Below, piece after piece: positions 33,224 to 42,568 of a DNA stretch of 64,000 bases. Under the pieces are notes generated by a model. It saw nothing but the letters and a program-made list of their open reading frames with translations. It was not told where the DNA came from and did not search any database. Position numbers and translations under genes: made by a program. Numbering within the stretch: position 1 is the first letter of the stretch; every line of letters starts with the position of its first letter. The stretch is from Cyanodermella asteris (lineage: Eukaryota; Ascomycota; Lecanoromycetes; Ostropales; Stictidaceae): positions 549,150-613,149 of the forward strand of contig UYJD01000002.1 of assembly GCA_900618795.1 (NCBI GenBank), written 5' to 3'.

Positions 33224-35473
33224 ATGTCGCCAGACGGCTCGAGTGGCGACCTGCCACCGGCCTATGAGGCCTATGACACCATCTCTGCCTTCTCCAATCT
33301 GAATCTGAGCGCCAAGGAGGGGAGGCTTGATGCCGACACATGCCTTGCACACCTCAAGCTTCTCGAGGCTTTCCAGCTGCTTCGGGAAGATGTCAGCTCT
33401 CATAATGGCCTCTTTGGTGTGTACGACGATGCACAACCAACTTCGACAGCTGCAAAAGAGCAGTCCTACGAAAAGCGCTGGGCTATTTTCGTGACCAGTG
33501 CCACCATACGCTTCCGTGCATGGTGGAAAAAGGTGGCCGAACCAGACTCAAAGATGATGCACGCCAAAAATCTCGAAGGCAACTCTGACTGGCTCGAGCT
33601 GTGGCCGAAATCAGGTTTGCGAATGGAGACCGGTGATGAGGCGACCTCCGAGCCAAAGATCGGCAGACCAGGCCGTCTTTACTTGCCTCCCCCGGATGTT
33701 CTCATTGTCTGGCATGCATTTATGCTGAACCCCAGAAATTACTTGCAGGACTGCTTGCGTTGGGGAAAGAAGAATCTGTGGCAGACTGGCATGCCGTGGG
33801 AGGCCGTCGCAAAAGCCATCGATAACAATACGTTTGAGTATTCCCCGCCGGCGAATGATATCACCGTTTGGGAGGCAGCAACGGGTCTCCCATGGGAACC
33901 TGATATACAAAAAAACAGAGTTGAAGTAACGTGCATGTTCTGTTCTGCGAGCAACTCTGTTCCATGGACAGCCTCGTATAAGCTCAAAGACGGATCCGCT
34001 GAGGGTGGTCCCCCACTGATGACAGGCTATACCGATCCAGACTTCAGCGTGACCTGTCGTTGTGGCCTGGTCATGAACCACGAAAGTTCACGAGTTTTGC
34101 ATTTCTGGACCGACTTGGACTATCTACTCAGCCGTCAGGTCCCAATGCCAGGAACTTTCCTCAGTATTGAAGGCTTTCCGAAAAAGGCGACAAAGCACAT
34201 ATCGAAATTGCTCACCAGGGACGTCAGCTATCCCAACCTACTGTTGTGGGCTGGCCTTGGCGAAAAGATTGCACAGGAAATTTCCGAGGCTGTCAGCTCG
34301 GGTCCAAAACGACAACCGGACCCTTTGCTACTCGATACTTTACGAGTGCGGATTCAAGACGCTATCAGAGACACAAAACGATCAGCTGCTAGCGCGGGCA
34401 GTGAATATATACCGAGACGGGACGGCCGCATAGCCGTGAGGCGAATGATGGCTGCTTATTGGGACAATTCAGGTCCATTCTGCATGGACCTTGTTGGCGC
34501 TGTTGTACGCCAAGGCTCCTTTGTTCGGAAAATGCACGATATTGATTGGCTTCACTCACCCAGCGCAAGATCGACCATGAACCGGTTGATCATCAAATAC
34601 GAACGCTTCTTCAAGATTATGGCCGAGAATCCCAAGAACATGGCAGTGCCAACCCTGGACGTCGACCTCGCATGGCACACCCATCAGTTGAGCCCTCGAT
34701 CCTATTTCGATTATTCTCTCAACAAAACTGCATCGACCGGCAAGGTCTTCATTGATCACGACGACAAGGTCGAGGACTCGAAGCTGTCGGAGTCCTTCGC
34801 TTGGACGTCGAAGACCTATATGAAGCTTTACAGCGAGTCATACACAGAATGCACCTGTTGGTACTGTGAGGCGATCCGTGAATTCGCTCGACCAAGCGCT
34901 GTCTCGGGCCTGTTCAATCGTGAACAGGCCAAGGCAGCAAAGTCTGAGCTCGAGCGTATACACGCACCAGACTTGTCAAGAGACATTTACGAGAACGTCC
35001 ACATCTCCAATAACAACGCCGTGCAGCAACAGAATGAGGCACGATATCGGACAAACAACCGTATACATCAAGCATGGTTGAGCCGTCATGCGCAAAAAGC
35101 TCAGCAGCGTATGCAGAAACTCGGAATCTCGAGGAGCGAGAAGCAAGGGCGGGCCTCGTCATCCAATAAGGGAACCGCTTATTCTAACAGCGATGCCGCA
35201 GTATATCCTTACATGGCTTACGCTTACTATCCAGGAATTTACCCCGTCTTCCCGGGCTATGCAGGTGTTGGGAGCTGTGCTGCCGGCACTTGCAGCGGGG
35301 CAGTCGCTGCTGGAGCTTGTGCTTCAGCATCTTGTGGTGGTGGCGTTGGTGGAAGTTGCGGGAGTGGAGGTGGTGGGTTTGGTGGGGGTAGTTGCGGAGG
35401 AGGTGGATGTGGAGGAGGAGGAGGAGGAGGAGGCGGAGGCGGAGGAGGCGGCTGTGGTGGTGGAGGTTGTTGA
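33224..35473 (+). CDS. Glycine-rich domain-containing protein (DUF1399) with Cys/Gly tail
   Basis: Single exon, 749 residues. Two characteristic DUF1399 segments are visible: VLIVWHAFMLNPRNYLQDCL near 160-180 and VDLAWHTHQLSPRSYFDYSL near 480-500, both with the His/Arg-containing core of this family. A CxxC pair (TCMFCSAS) and paired cysteine groups such as CTCWYC suggest a metal-binding segment. The last 70 residues are almost only Gly, Ala and Cys, encoded by a GGN-type microsatellite. Plant relatives (GRDP) act in stress and growth responses; fungal members are uncharacterised. The product appears intracellular, with no signal peptide. The tail length probably varies between strains. Confidence 0.85.
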   Translation: MSPDGSSGDLPPAYEAYDTISAFSNLNLSAKEGRLDADTCLAHLKLLEAFQLLREDVSSHNGLFGVYDDAQPTSTAAKEQSYEKRWAIFVTSATIRFRAWWKKVAEPDSKMMHAKNLEGNSDWLELWPKSGLRMETGDEATSEPKIGRPGRLYLPPPDVLIVWHAFMLNPRNYLQDCLRWGKKNLWQTGMPWEAVAKAIDNNTFEYSPPANDITVWEAATGLPWEPDIQKNRVEVTCMFCSASNSVPWTASYKLKDGSAEGGPPLMTGYTDPDFSVTCRCGLVMNHESSRVLHFWTDLDYLLSRQVPMPGTFLSIEGFPKKATKHISKLLTRDVSYPNLLLWAGLGEKIAQEISEAVSSGPKRQPDPLLLDTLRVRIQDAIRDTKRSAASAGSEYIPRRDGRIAVRRMMAAYWDNSGPFCMDLVGAVVRQGSFVRKMHDIDWLHSPSARSTMNRLIIKYERFFKIMAENPKNMAVPTLDVDLAWHTHQLSPRSYFDYSLNKTASTGKVFIDHDDKVEDSKLSESFAWTSKTYMKLYSESYTECTCWYCEAIREFARPSAVSGLFNREQAKAAKSELERIHAPDLSRDIYENVHISNNNAVQQQNEARYRTNNRIHQAWLSRHAQKAQQRMQKLGISRSEKQGRASSSNKGTAYSNSDAAVYPYMAYAYYPGIYPVFPGYAGVGSCAAGTCSGAVAAGACASASCGGGVGGSCGSGGGGFGGGSCGGGGCGGGGGGGGGGGGGGCGGGGC

Positions 35474-36581
35474 GGGAATGTCATGTCGAGCAGGACTGCT
35501 TATGACGATATGATCTGTATGTATGAAAACTTGTCGACCCTATTGAAGCTCTTTGCCTTTTCAATATGTTTGGTTGATTTATCGCAAGCTTTTGACTCAG
35601 TCCGCACAGCAACCCAACATTCTGGCGTGTGAGAAAGAGAAGAACTCCGAAGCCGCTGTGAAGAAAGTCATCCATGCTATGATGACCCGACAAAATCAGG
35701 TCTTGTTGATGAGACGAGCATACGCCGCAGCTTTGGCGAAGCAGTTTCCCACCAGTCGGACTGCGAGGATACTCCATTTGGACCCCACGCGCGGGACGCG
35801 ACTAACACGAGTCTTGAAGGCGGCAACCAGCGTCAGCTGTTGGGATGAACCGATGCTCAGCGCAAGCCGCCAGTGTTTTCTGTGCTTGCCGTTGGTTCAA
35901 CGATTGGGCAGGATGAATCGTAAGCTCAGCCGGCCGTCCCATGGCTGTACATGCGATTGTGCTCCTGCGAATAATCGTCAGCAATGCGTCAGCCACCAGC
36001 CTTGCAGGATGAATGTCCCCGCAATACCGCCCAGGCCGTTCATCATTTCGTTAGCGCACAAGTTCATTGATTACCGTGATGAGATATCGATATGGCGGCA
36101 GACGACACTGGCAATGATGGGAGGAGCAAGAACGCCATTAACGGCCAACGCAATACACCCAACGGCACTCCAGAAGTTGCACACGAGAGCCCGCGAGACG
36201 GAACGAGGCACATAACTCATGTGCAAACGACAATAAGCCTTCGGATCCAACTTTCCCCAATCCCCCTCCGGTCATCTGTAGCTGACTGTGTTTTGTTGCT
36301 TACTGGGCAACAAAGCACATCCAAACGAACGACACGGGACCGTGACACGCTGTACACATGGCAAAGTCCTGGACTCTACAAGGATCACGAATTTTGTGTC
36401 TGTGAGTCCGGCCTTGCGCCGCCGGGCGGCGCACCGTAAGACGAATTCCCTAATCCGTCACCGGATTGAGAGCCACTGACCATCAGCAAACGGCAAAAGT
36501 ACAATTCGAGTTTTCAGCTCACAGTCGATTATTGAGAAGGCCGGCCGGAGTCTCTGTGGTCAGAGCTCTAATCTAGAGATG
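35474..36581. other. Intergenic region
   Basis: Follows the glycine-rich-domain gene and precedes the TATA box of the secreted-peptide gene. A 220-codon frame at 35553-36215 starts at TTG and has no recognisable domain; it is treated as chance. No repeat is seen. Confidence 0.4.
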
Positions 36582-36589
36582 TATAAATA
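36582..36589 (+). promoter_or_regulatory. TATA box of the secreted-peptide gene
   Basis: A perfect TATAAATA lies about 125 bases before the start codon at 36714. That leaves a transcription start near 36610 and a leader of about 100 bases. Strong TATA boxes suit inducible genes; use here is inferred. Confidence 0.55.
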
Positions 36590-36713
36590 CCCTCAGGATG
36601 GCTGGGATCTATGTGCTCGTACTCTTCCTCGCCACCCTCACCTGCTTTCAAGTAATTCAAAAGCTTTCACCGCAGACCTACCTCGACTTTGAGTTTCCGA
36701 GAGTGCCGACAAG

Positions 36714-37083
36714 ATGGTTCGCTTCGGTAAGTCCGGCGTCCCCTGGCCTCAGTGACTGGCTTCAAACACGTCGAGATCTCAAGGCTCACACCAATGCTAT
36801 AGTATCAACTGCATTCTTCGCCAGCTTGCTGCTGCTGTCCGGTGTTTCGGCCGCCCCGGCTCCAGCCGAGGATGATTTGAAGCCCAACTGCGGTGGTGAC
36901 AAGTACTGCACTCCGTTTCAGGTCTGCTGCTACCTGGGTTATAGCTCAATCATCGTGGTAAGTGCTGACGATGCTCCGGCATCTCCTCGTCAGACAGCAC
37001 AGGTTATTGACATTTTATTGTAGCCTCCGCATGCCTGTTTCAACAAGGTTTCGGGTTGCCCGCCTGCCTACCACCAGGTTTGA
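36714..37083 (+). CDS. Small secreted cysteine-rich protein, effector-like
   Basis: Three exons: 36714-36726 (13 bases, MVRF plus one base), 36803-36957 and 37024-37083. Introns of 76 and 66 bases have GTAAGT donors and TAG acceptors, and phases match throughout. The product is 75 residues: a signal peptide (FFASLLLLSGVSA, cleavage near 21/22), an Ala/Pro/acidic linker, and a mature part with six cysteines at 34, 40, 46, 47, 61 and 68. The C-C-CC-C-C order is that of knottin-like disulfide folds. No single open frame shows this protein, because its start exon is only 13 bases. The size, secretion signal and cysteine content fit a candidate effector or antimicrobial peptide; no family is recognised. 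A good TATA box lies upstream. Confidence 0.75.
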
Positions 37084-37291
37084 TTTGTGCAAAGGAGGCC
37101 AATCGACCGTGGAATGGAGTGCTTGTGAGTGCGAGCATGAGGTATTTGGGCTTGGGAAGGTGCACGAGCGGCTGACGGCTGCGCAACCCTGCTGGATTTG
37201 TACCTGAGGTTAGACGTGTTGAGACTAGACCTGAATCTGAGCAATCGGTTTTCCTTACAATTATCGCCTCGTCGCTAATCGAGATCTGTCC

Positions 37292-38182
37292 CTACTCCAA
37301 CCACTGCAAGATCATTCGCGCGATCTCACCACTGTTACGATCGCTCATGGGAAAATGTGTGTTGCCTGTAATGCCAAATCGTTTTGGCAGATCCCATAAC
37401 TCGACGTCAGGCAAGCCCTGTTCGTACTTTTGTATGAGACCTCGCATGCGGCTGTACTTTGCATCCTCTAGATAGTCTCCCCAGACCACCAGCGTTTTGA
37501 CGGGCCGGATATCCAGCGAATCACCATAAGTCATACTGGGCCCCACGAGCACCAGTCTGTCAACCAGACTTCGTGCCTCTTCGCTCCGACATAGAGCCTC
37601 GCAGGTGATGCCTCCGCCATTGAAATGGATTATGATCTGGCAGTGGCCAATCTCCTTGATTGCCGCCATCACTCCCTCGATCTCAGCTTCGTCTTGCTCT
37701 TTGCTCCGTCGTCGGGCGCTCTGCATGCGGACTAGTTGGTCAAAGGCTTCAACAGGGAATTGGCTCCCAGCAAAGGGCATGCGATCTCCTCGATCGAAAC
37801 CATCGAGCCCGCCGATTCTGAATCGCTCCCAGACCTCAGATGCCGTGCGATGCTCGTAGCTTTCGTCTGAACGAAGACTGTCTGGGCAACGCTGAGAACG
37901 CCCCGAATCCACGGTATCTAGAAGGTAGACTGGCCGGTAAAATGGAGCGCGACTTGCCACAATTGCCCAGCCGGGTCGTCGATCTGGAGTAGCCTCCCAT
38001 TCGCTTCCAGTAAGTCCGCCACCGTGAACGAACAAAATCGGGAGCCTTTTATTCGAGTCTTCAACGGAACCACCTCCAACGGGAGGGATATACTGGACAT
38101 ATGCCTGATTCACGAAAATATGGCTATCTTTGTATGGCCATCTCCTCCCAGGGGTAAAGAACGACAGTTCGGGCCGAGGCAT
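37292..38182 (-). CDS. Alpha/beta hydrolase-fold protein, probably without nucleophile serine
   Basis: Single exon, 296 residues. The oxyanion-side motif PILFVHGGGLTGSEWEATPD and the VYLLDTVDSGRS strand are typical of alpha/beta hydrolases. The nucleophile elbow, normally H-S-x-G-G in this type, reads IIIHFNGGGI: Phe (TTC) stands where Ser (TCC/TCN) is expected. An acid-loop candidate (VVWGDYLED) and the His candidate (GNTHFPMSD) are present. A single C-to-T change would explain the loss. It may be a pseudoenzyme, a recently inactivated esterase, or an enzyme with an unusual site. There is no secretion signal. It converges on the secreted-peptide gene. Confidence 0.8.
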   Translation of the reverse strand: MPRPELSFFTPGRRWPYKDSHIFVNQAYVQYIPPVGGGSVEDSNKRLPILFVHGGGLTGSEWEATPDRRPGWAIVASRAPFYRPVYLLDTVDSGRSQRCPDSLRSDESYEHRTASEVWERFRIGGLDGFDRGDRMPFAGSQFPVEAFDQLVRMQSARRRSKEQDEAEIEGVMAAIKEIGHCQIIIHFNGGGITCEALCRSEEARSLVDRLVLVGPSMTYGDSLDIRPVKTLVVWGDYLEDAKYSRMRGLIQKYEQGLPDVELWDLPKRFGITGNTHFPMSDRNSGEIARMILQWLE

Positions 38183-39624
38183 ATTCGGCCTTTAAGAACA
38201 GTCAAAAGGGGACGATGTGCTCGGCCAGCACTCTGTGCCCGTGAGTAGCGTGCACAAAGCGAGTCTGCCTTGTCTTTCGAGTCTGCTCACCGCGTCTACT
38301 GGCAAAAGCAGGTCTATGAGGATACGCGTGGCATCTCGTGTCGGCGTCCCAAAGAGGCAATCGTGCGAGGACACGACCCATGGGTTCGGACCTCTTCGGG
38401 AGTTTAGCGACGCTGATAAATTTAGCGGCCTAGTACCGAGGGTGAAGATCCCTGCTGAACGATGACTTCAGTCGTGGATGTTGGCGAAGAGTCAACTAGT
38501 TGAGCCTGGCTTGATTGCATCTGTCAAATTATCGCTCATTGATTGGCGTTTCAACTTGCTAACTGTACATGACCGTCGGAAAGTTTAGGGTAAACCCAAA
38601 GTAGTAATAATATATATAGCAATTAAAAACATTTATTGTAAGCCATCTATAACTATTTACAGCCTTATAGTGACCGAGTTATCGTTACGCAAAGTTGTTG
38701 CGCTGGTCGCTGCCAAGAGTTTTGACCCCAAACTTTCCGACTAATACTGTACATTCGCTTGCACGTCAATTGGGGGAAGTGTGACACGATGCTTCGCACT
38801 CCGTCCTTCATCTGTTTGCACCGCCTCTCGCATTCGCGTCCAGGTGTGCGGTGATGTTGACTCAGCCCGACTTTCCGCTTGATCGCACGTCTTGCATCTT
38901 CCGGCAAGGCCTCATAACCTGCGAAACGAGGCTCTTTATCGCACTGATGATTCTTGTTTGCCGGGCTTTACAGACCAGTCAACGATCGAAGCGCCGGAAC
39001 GGGATAGTTTGCTACGATGCGAAATCCTTATGGACAGCCATCATATTCATACCCAGTTTCGCGGTGTACTGGACTGTGCTGACTGTCACAATTATCGTGC
39101 TGCGGGTCGGCACAAATCCTGAGCTCGCCCCCTGTAAGTTGTGGCGGAGTGAGGTTCGTATTGCAAAACGATTGCACCGTTACAAATGAAGTGCAGAATA
39201 TCCTCGACAGGCTCCAATTATAGCGTTTGAGACGTGCGTCAGCTTGGATGAACATAGCCCTTTGTCGGAGATCAACATAGTGGCCTGCACTTTCGGGTAA
39301 CAAGGTACCGCCAGCATGGGTCTACAGCCATGCTTCCAGGACAACAGCATGAAACAGCCACCCACATCGATGCATTATTGACGCATGGAATGGTTCGGAT
39401 CACGAATACATGCCACTGGAGACGAAAGTACAAGTATCTCAACATGCTCATTAAGTTTGTTATCGTCTTGACCCGCATCTCTTGATATTTCTCCCCTCCT
39501 CTACTCAAGTGCCATTACCTTTTCCCTTCTCATTCTATAACAATCCCTTCGATTGTCCTCATAGCATATCGTCGTCTTTATCGCTCTACACATCTGTGCC
39601 AAGGCCGGACATCCACCCCTCAGC
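38183..39624. other. Divergent intergenic region
   Basis: Lies between the hydrolase start (-) and the second RTA1 gene (+). It includes an AT-rich patch at 38.60-38.66 kb and a C/T-rich promoter tract at 39.48-39.62 kb. A hydrophobic frame at 38.85-39.19 kb is not convincing. Confidence 0.4.
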
Positions 39625-40581
39625 ATGTCCGCTGCGTGCAATCCACATGTCCCTCGTGACCAGTGCACGCTGGAGACATGTTGTGTCAGTCAACAATCCA
39701 CCCTTCGTTACCAGCCAAGTCTGGCCGGTAATGCCGCCTATGCTGGGATCTTCGCAGCGCTGTTGGCTGCGCAGACCGTTCTACTTCTATTGAACCGAAA
39801 GACCTGGGGATTCTATGTTGGCATAGCGTGTTCTCTTTCCCTTGAGATTGTTGGTTACATTGGACGGGTCCTCCTTCACGACAACCCTTTCTCCATCAAT
39901 GACTTCATTATATCCCTTGTCTGTCTGACGATCGGCCCGGCTTTCATGATGGCAAGTGTGTATCTTTTGATGAGTCGCGTCATCGTGGTCTACGGGACTC
40001 AGCACAGTTTGGTCAAGCCATTCTACTACACCCTCATCTGCGTCACCGGGGATGTGATCTCGCTCGTCTTGCAAGCTGCAGGTGGCGCAATTGCCGCCTC
40101 AGGGGTCAAGGGAACTGGCACCAACCAGCAGACGGAAAAGGGCACAAACATCATGGTGGCGGGTCTCAGCTTCCAGCTGGCCGCAACATTGGTCTTCGTT
40201 TTCCTCTGCATGTGGTTCTTCACCAAGGTCCTCCGACACAAGCACGATCGCAACCCAAGATTCACATCCGTTGCGGCCAGCTGGAGGCTCAAGGGCATGC
40301 TCGTCGCCCTTGCCGTCGCAACCGTCACGATATTCGTTCGATCTGCGTACCGTGTCTTTGAGCTGAAGGATGGGTTCACGAGCTCTCTCGCAACCAACGA
40401 GACGATGTTCATGGTCTTCGAAGGCCCTATGATGATCATAGCCGGCCTTGCTCTCACACTGTTCCATCCCGGCTGGGCTTTCCAAGGCACATATGGCGAT
40501 GCGAATTGGGGACTACGCTCCAGTGGCTACGAGAAGACTCCGCAAAATGGCTCTCAGCTCGAGATGCTTCCGCCGTCGTAA
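39625..40581 (+). CDS. RTA1-like seven-helix membrane protein (second of two)
   Basis: Single exon, 318 residues. An N-terminal extracellular-type segment contains three cysteines (AACN, QCTLETCC), followed by seven hydrophobic helices from NAAYAGIFAALLAAQTVLLL to EGPMMIIAGLALTLFHP. RTA1 hallmarks include LEIVGYIGRVLLH, CVTGDVISLVLQAAGGAIAA and RSAYRVFEL. It is an integral membrane protein of the fungal lipid-translocating-exporter-like family (Rsb1/Rta1/Rtm1). It shares the same helix 4-5 and helix 6 motifs with the protein at 13.1 kb but is intronless and clearly divergent, so it is not a recent tandem copy. The substrate is unknown. Confidence 0.93.
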   Translation: MSAACNPHVPRDQCTLETCCVSQQSTLRYQPSLAGNAAYAGIFAALLAAQTVLLLLNRKTWGFYVGIACSLSLEIVGYIGRVLLHDNPFSINDFIISLVCLTIGPAFMMASVYLLMSRVIVVYGTQHSLVKPFYYTLICVTGDVISLVLQAAGGAIAASGVKGTGTNQQTEKGTNIMVAGLSFQLAATLVFVFLCMWFFTKVLRHKHDRNPRFTSVAASWRLKGMLVALAVATVTIFVRSAYRVFELKDGFTSSLATNETMFMVFEGPMMIIAGLALTLFHPGWAFQGTYGDANWGLRSSGYEKTPQNGSQLEMLPPS

Positions 40582-40989
40582 ACGTCGACAACGTACTTGT
40601 CAACAAGGGATTAAGAGTACGAAATCGAGAGAAGCTGGAGTTCGCAAACCAACAAAGATGTTCTTTGGGCCACCGGGTCCACTATGAGGTCACAGCAATG
40701 TATATTTATTTGGTTAGACTTGAGTTTCAGCCTGTTGTTCAGCGGGATTGCCCGGGTCTAGCATAGAATGTTCGTCAAATGGCATTTATCATCAATGTCC
40801 AGGTTCCCGCAACACATTTGCCATATACAGCTTTACTGCAACATAACCGGCTTGAATTCTTTAATGGATTTGTGTTTGGCGAGTCGACTACGGGCCAAGC
40901 ATCCAACTAAATATCCAAATGAGCGCTCAACTATGGAGTCGCACCAGGCCCACCCGACGTTCTCGGCTAATCGAAGTTCTACCACAGTG
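40582..40989. other. Convergent intergenic region
   Basis: 3' flanks of the RTA1 gene and the kinase-like gene. No feature is seen. Confidence 0.4.
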
Positions 40990-42060
40990 CTATGCTGCAA
41001 GTAGTGGCGCTAAGCAAGAGGCCTGCAGGAAGGCCAGGTCATTTGTCCAGCCTGCTTTGATAAAGGCCGCGCCCTCTTCGATCAATGACTTGATTTGTGC
41101 ATCACTCGCGGCCGGGTTCGTCATCTGCCCTATCGCAACCATATGAGCCCCTACCCGTATCGCTACCTTGAACGCATCAATGCTCCGCCGCCGGCGATAA
41201 TTCACGAGGAAAGAGCTCAGCAGCACCGCACTCTTCTCAGGATCGCCATACTTTGTCATGAAATACATTTCGGCGGCCATCTGCCCAACGTCGTACGAGG
41301 CCGGACCCGGCTTCGTCAGCTCAAAGTCAATAACATACAGCTGCGGGACTTCGCTCCCCGCAGTGTCGCCTTTGACGAGGACGTTGCCAGTCCAGAAGTC
41401 TCCCATCGTAAGAACCTCGTCGTCGTGCAGGACCTCTTCCTTTGCTACGGCTGCTGCGTCCGCGATGACGGGATCTGAGCATCCATACTTGGCTGCTTGG
41501 CCCGTCATGAAGTCTCCGAATATGAACGACGCCGAGAGCGCGCGTCCGTTTTGGTGATCCTCGAACGGTTTCAACACCGACCGCTGCGTCGTAGAGGCAT
41601 CGTGTAGATCTGCCAGAAAGGCCGCCACTGCCCTTCCGATGCCCTCAGCCACGACTGTTGGAGTCTGCGACGTCAGCCAATGCTTCAACGTCGACAGGTT
41701 GCCGAGGTCCTCCACTATAAGAACTTTCGGACCCTCGTAATATCGCTCCAATCGAGGCGTATTGTACGGTTCCTTGCCGGTGTTTGCTGCGAGGATGGAC
41801 TCAAGCAAGGTGGTTGCGTGGGCTTCGTAGTCCATACGGCCCGGATCGAGTCTCATGTTGAAAGACCTGGCGGCAAACTCTTGAACGTGCTTGATGATGA
41901 CTGTTTTGTTGCCTCTCGGCGATGGCTCTTCGAGCTCGGCTCGAAAAACCCATGCTGAATGACCTGCGGACGTGACCTGGGTGACGCTCTTGCATGTCTG
42001 GAAGTTCTGGTTGAGGAAAGACAGCATCCCAGCCTCGGTGGTAAGATCGGGTTGGTCCAT
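40990..42060 (-). CDS. APH-family kinase-like phosphotransferase
   Basis: Single exon, 356 residues. It shows the aminoglycoside-phosphotransferase/choline-kinase fold: an N-lobe with SAGHSAWVFRAEL and lysine strand TVIIKHV, hinge KVLIVEDLGNLSTLKHWL, catalytic loop LTMGDFWTGNVLV (Asp and Asn kept, leading Met in place of the usual His), and metal loop YVIDFELTKPGPASYDVGQM. The order and spacing resemble methylthioribose-kinase-like and other small-molecule APH kinases. The substrate could be a small alcohol, sugar or antibiotic. Fungal genomes hold many such proteins of unknown role. The gene is 3'-to-3' with the second RTA1 gene. Confidence 0.85.
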   Translation of the reverse strand: MDQPDLTTEAGMLSFLNQNFQTCKSVTQVTSAGHSAWVFRAELEEPSPRGNKTVIIKHVQEFAARSFNMRLDPGRMDYEAHATTLLESILAANTGKEPYNTPRLERYYEGPKVLIVEDLGNLSTLKHWLTSQTPTVVAEGIGRAVAAFLADLHDASTTQRSVLKPFEDHQNGRALSASFIFGDFMTGQAAKYGCSDPVIADAAAVAKEEVLHDDEVLTMGDFWTGNVLVKGDTAGSEVPQLYVIDFELTKPGPASYDVGQMAAEMYFMTKYGDPEKSAVLLSSFLVNYRRRRSIDAFKVAIRVGAHMVAIGQMTNPAASDAQIKSLIEEGAAFIKAGWTNDLAFLQASCLAPLLAA

Positions 42061-42568
42061 TCTTGTTGTCCGCAGAAGATCGATGTTTCAGATGTGCCAG
42101 TACGGGGTCTAGCGTACTGATGTATACTAATAGGACGAGAGGTCGTGTACGTTATGGCCTTTGCCTAAGCGGTCTCGGTCATGGTGTTGCAGCGGTGTGA
42201 GTCAACGTGAGTCAACAGGCTACAGATCAACGACGTCTGACCCATGACTAGTGGTGGCGTGTAGGCGCAAACAAGGGTCCGTCAGGCAACCCACAGTATC
42301 GTGCCGACTCTAGTCTATCGGCTGAAGGTGTGCATCTCGTCCGCTGTGCTCTACTAGATAATGATCAAAGTTGGTGAGTCATAAAATCCGGAACAGGCCA
42401 TTCATTACCACTATATGACTCAAGACGACAATTTGCTGCAGAGGCTGTTTCCAGTCCGAGGGTCTGAGGTAGAATACCGGTTATAGTTAACAGATTATTT
42501 GCATGAATTTGGAAATTATATCGTACATTCATCAACAGGAGCGAGCATTGCTTGAGCCGTTGGGCCAT
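42061..42568. other. Intergenic region between two minus-strand genes
   Basis: Kinase-like gene promoter and BRR2 3' flank. GTGAGTCAAC recurs in near-tandem around 42.20 kb (two copies), otherwise featureless. Confidence 0.4.

Noticed and set aside
35553-36215. 220-codon open frame (+)
   Set aside because: TTG start, scattered composition, no domain or splice support; probably chance.
38560-38660. AT-rich patch as an origin or centromere-like element
   Set aside because: Only about 60-100 bases long, with no further supporting structure.
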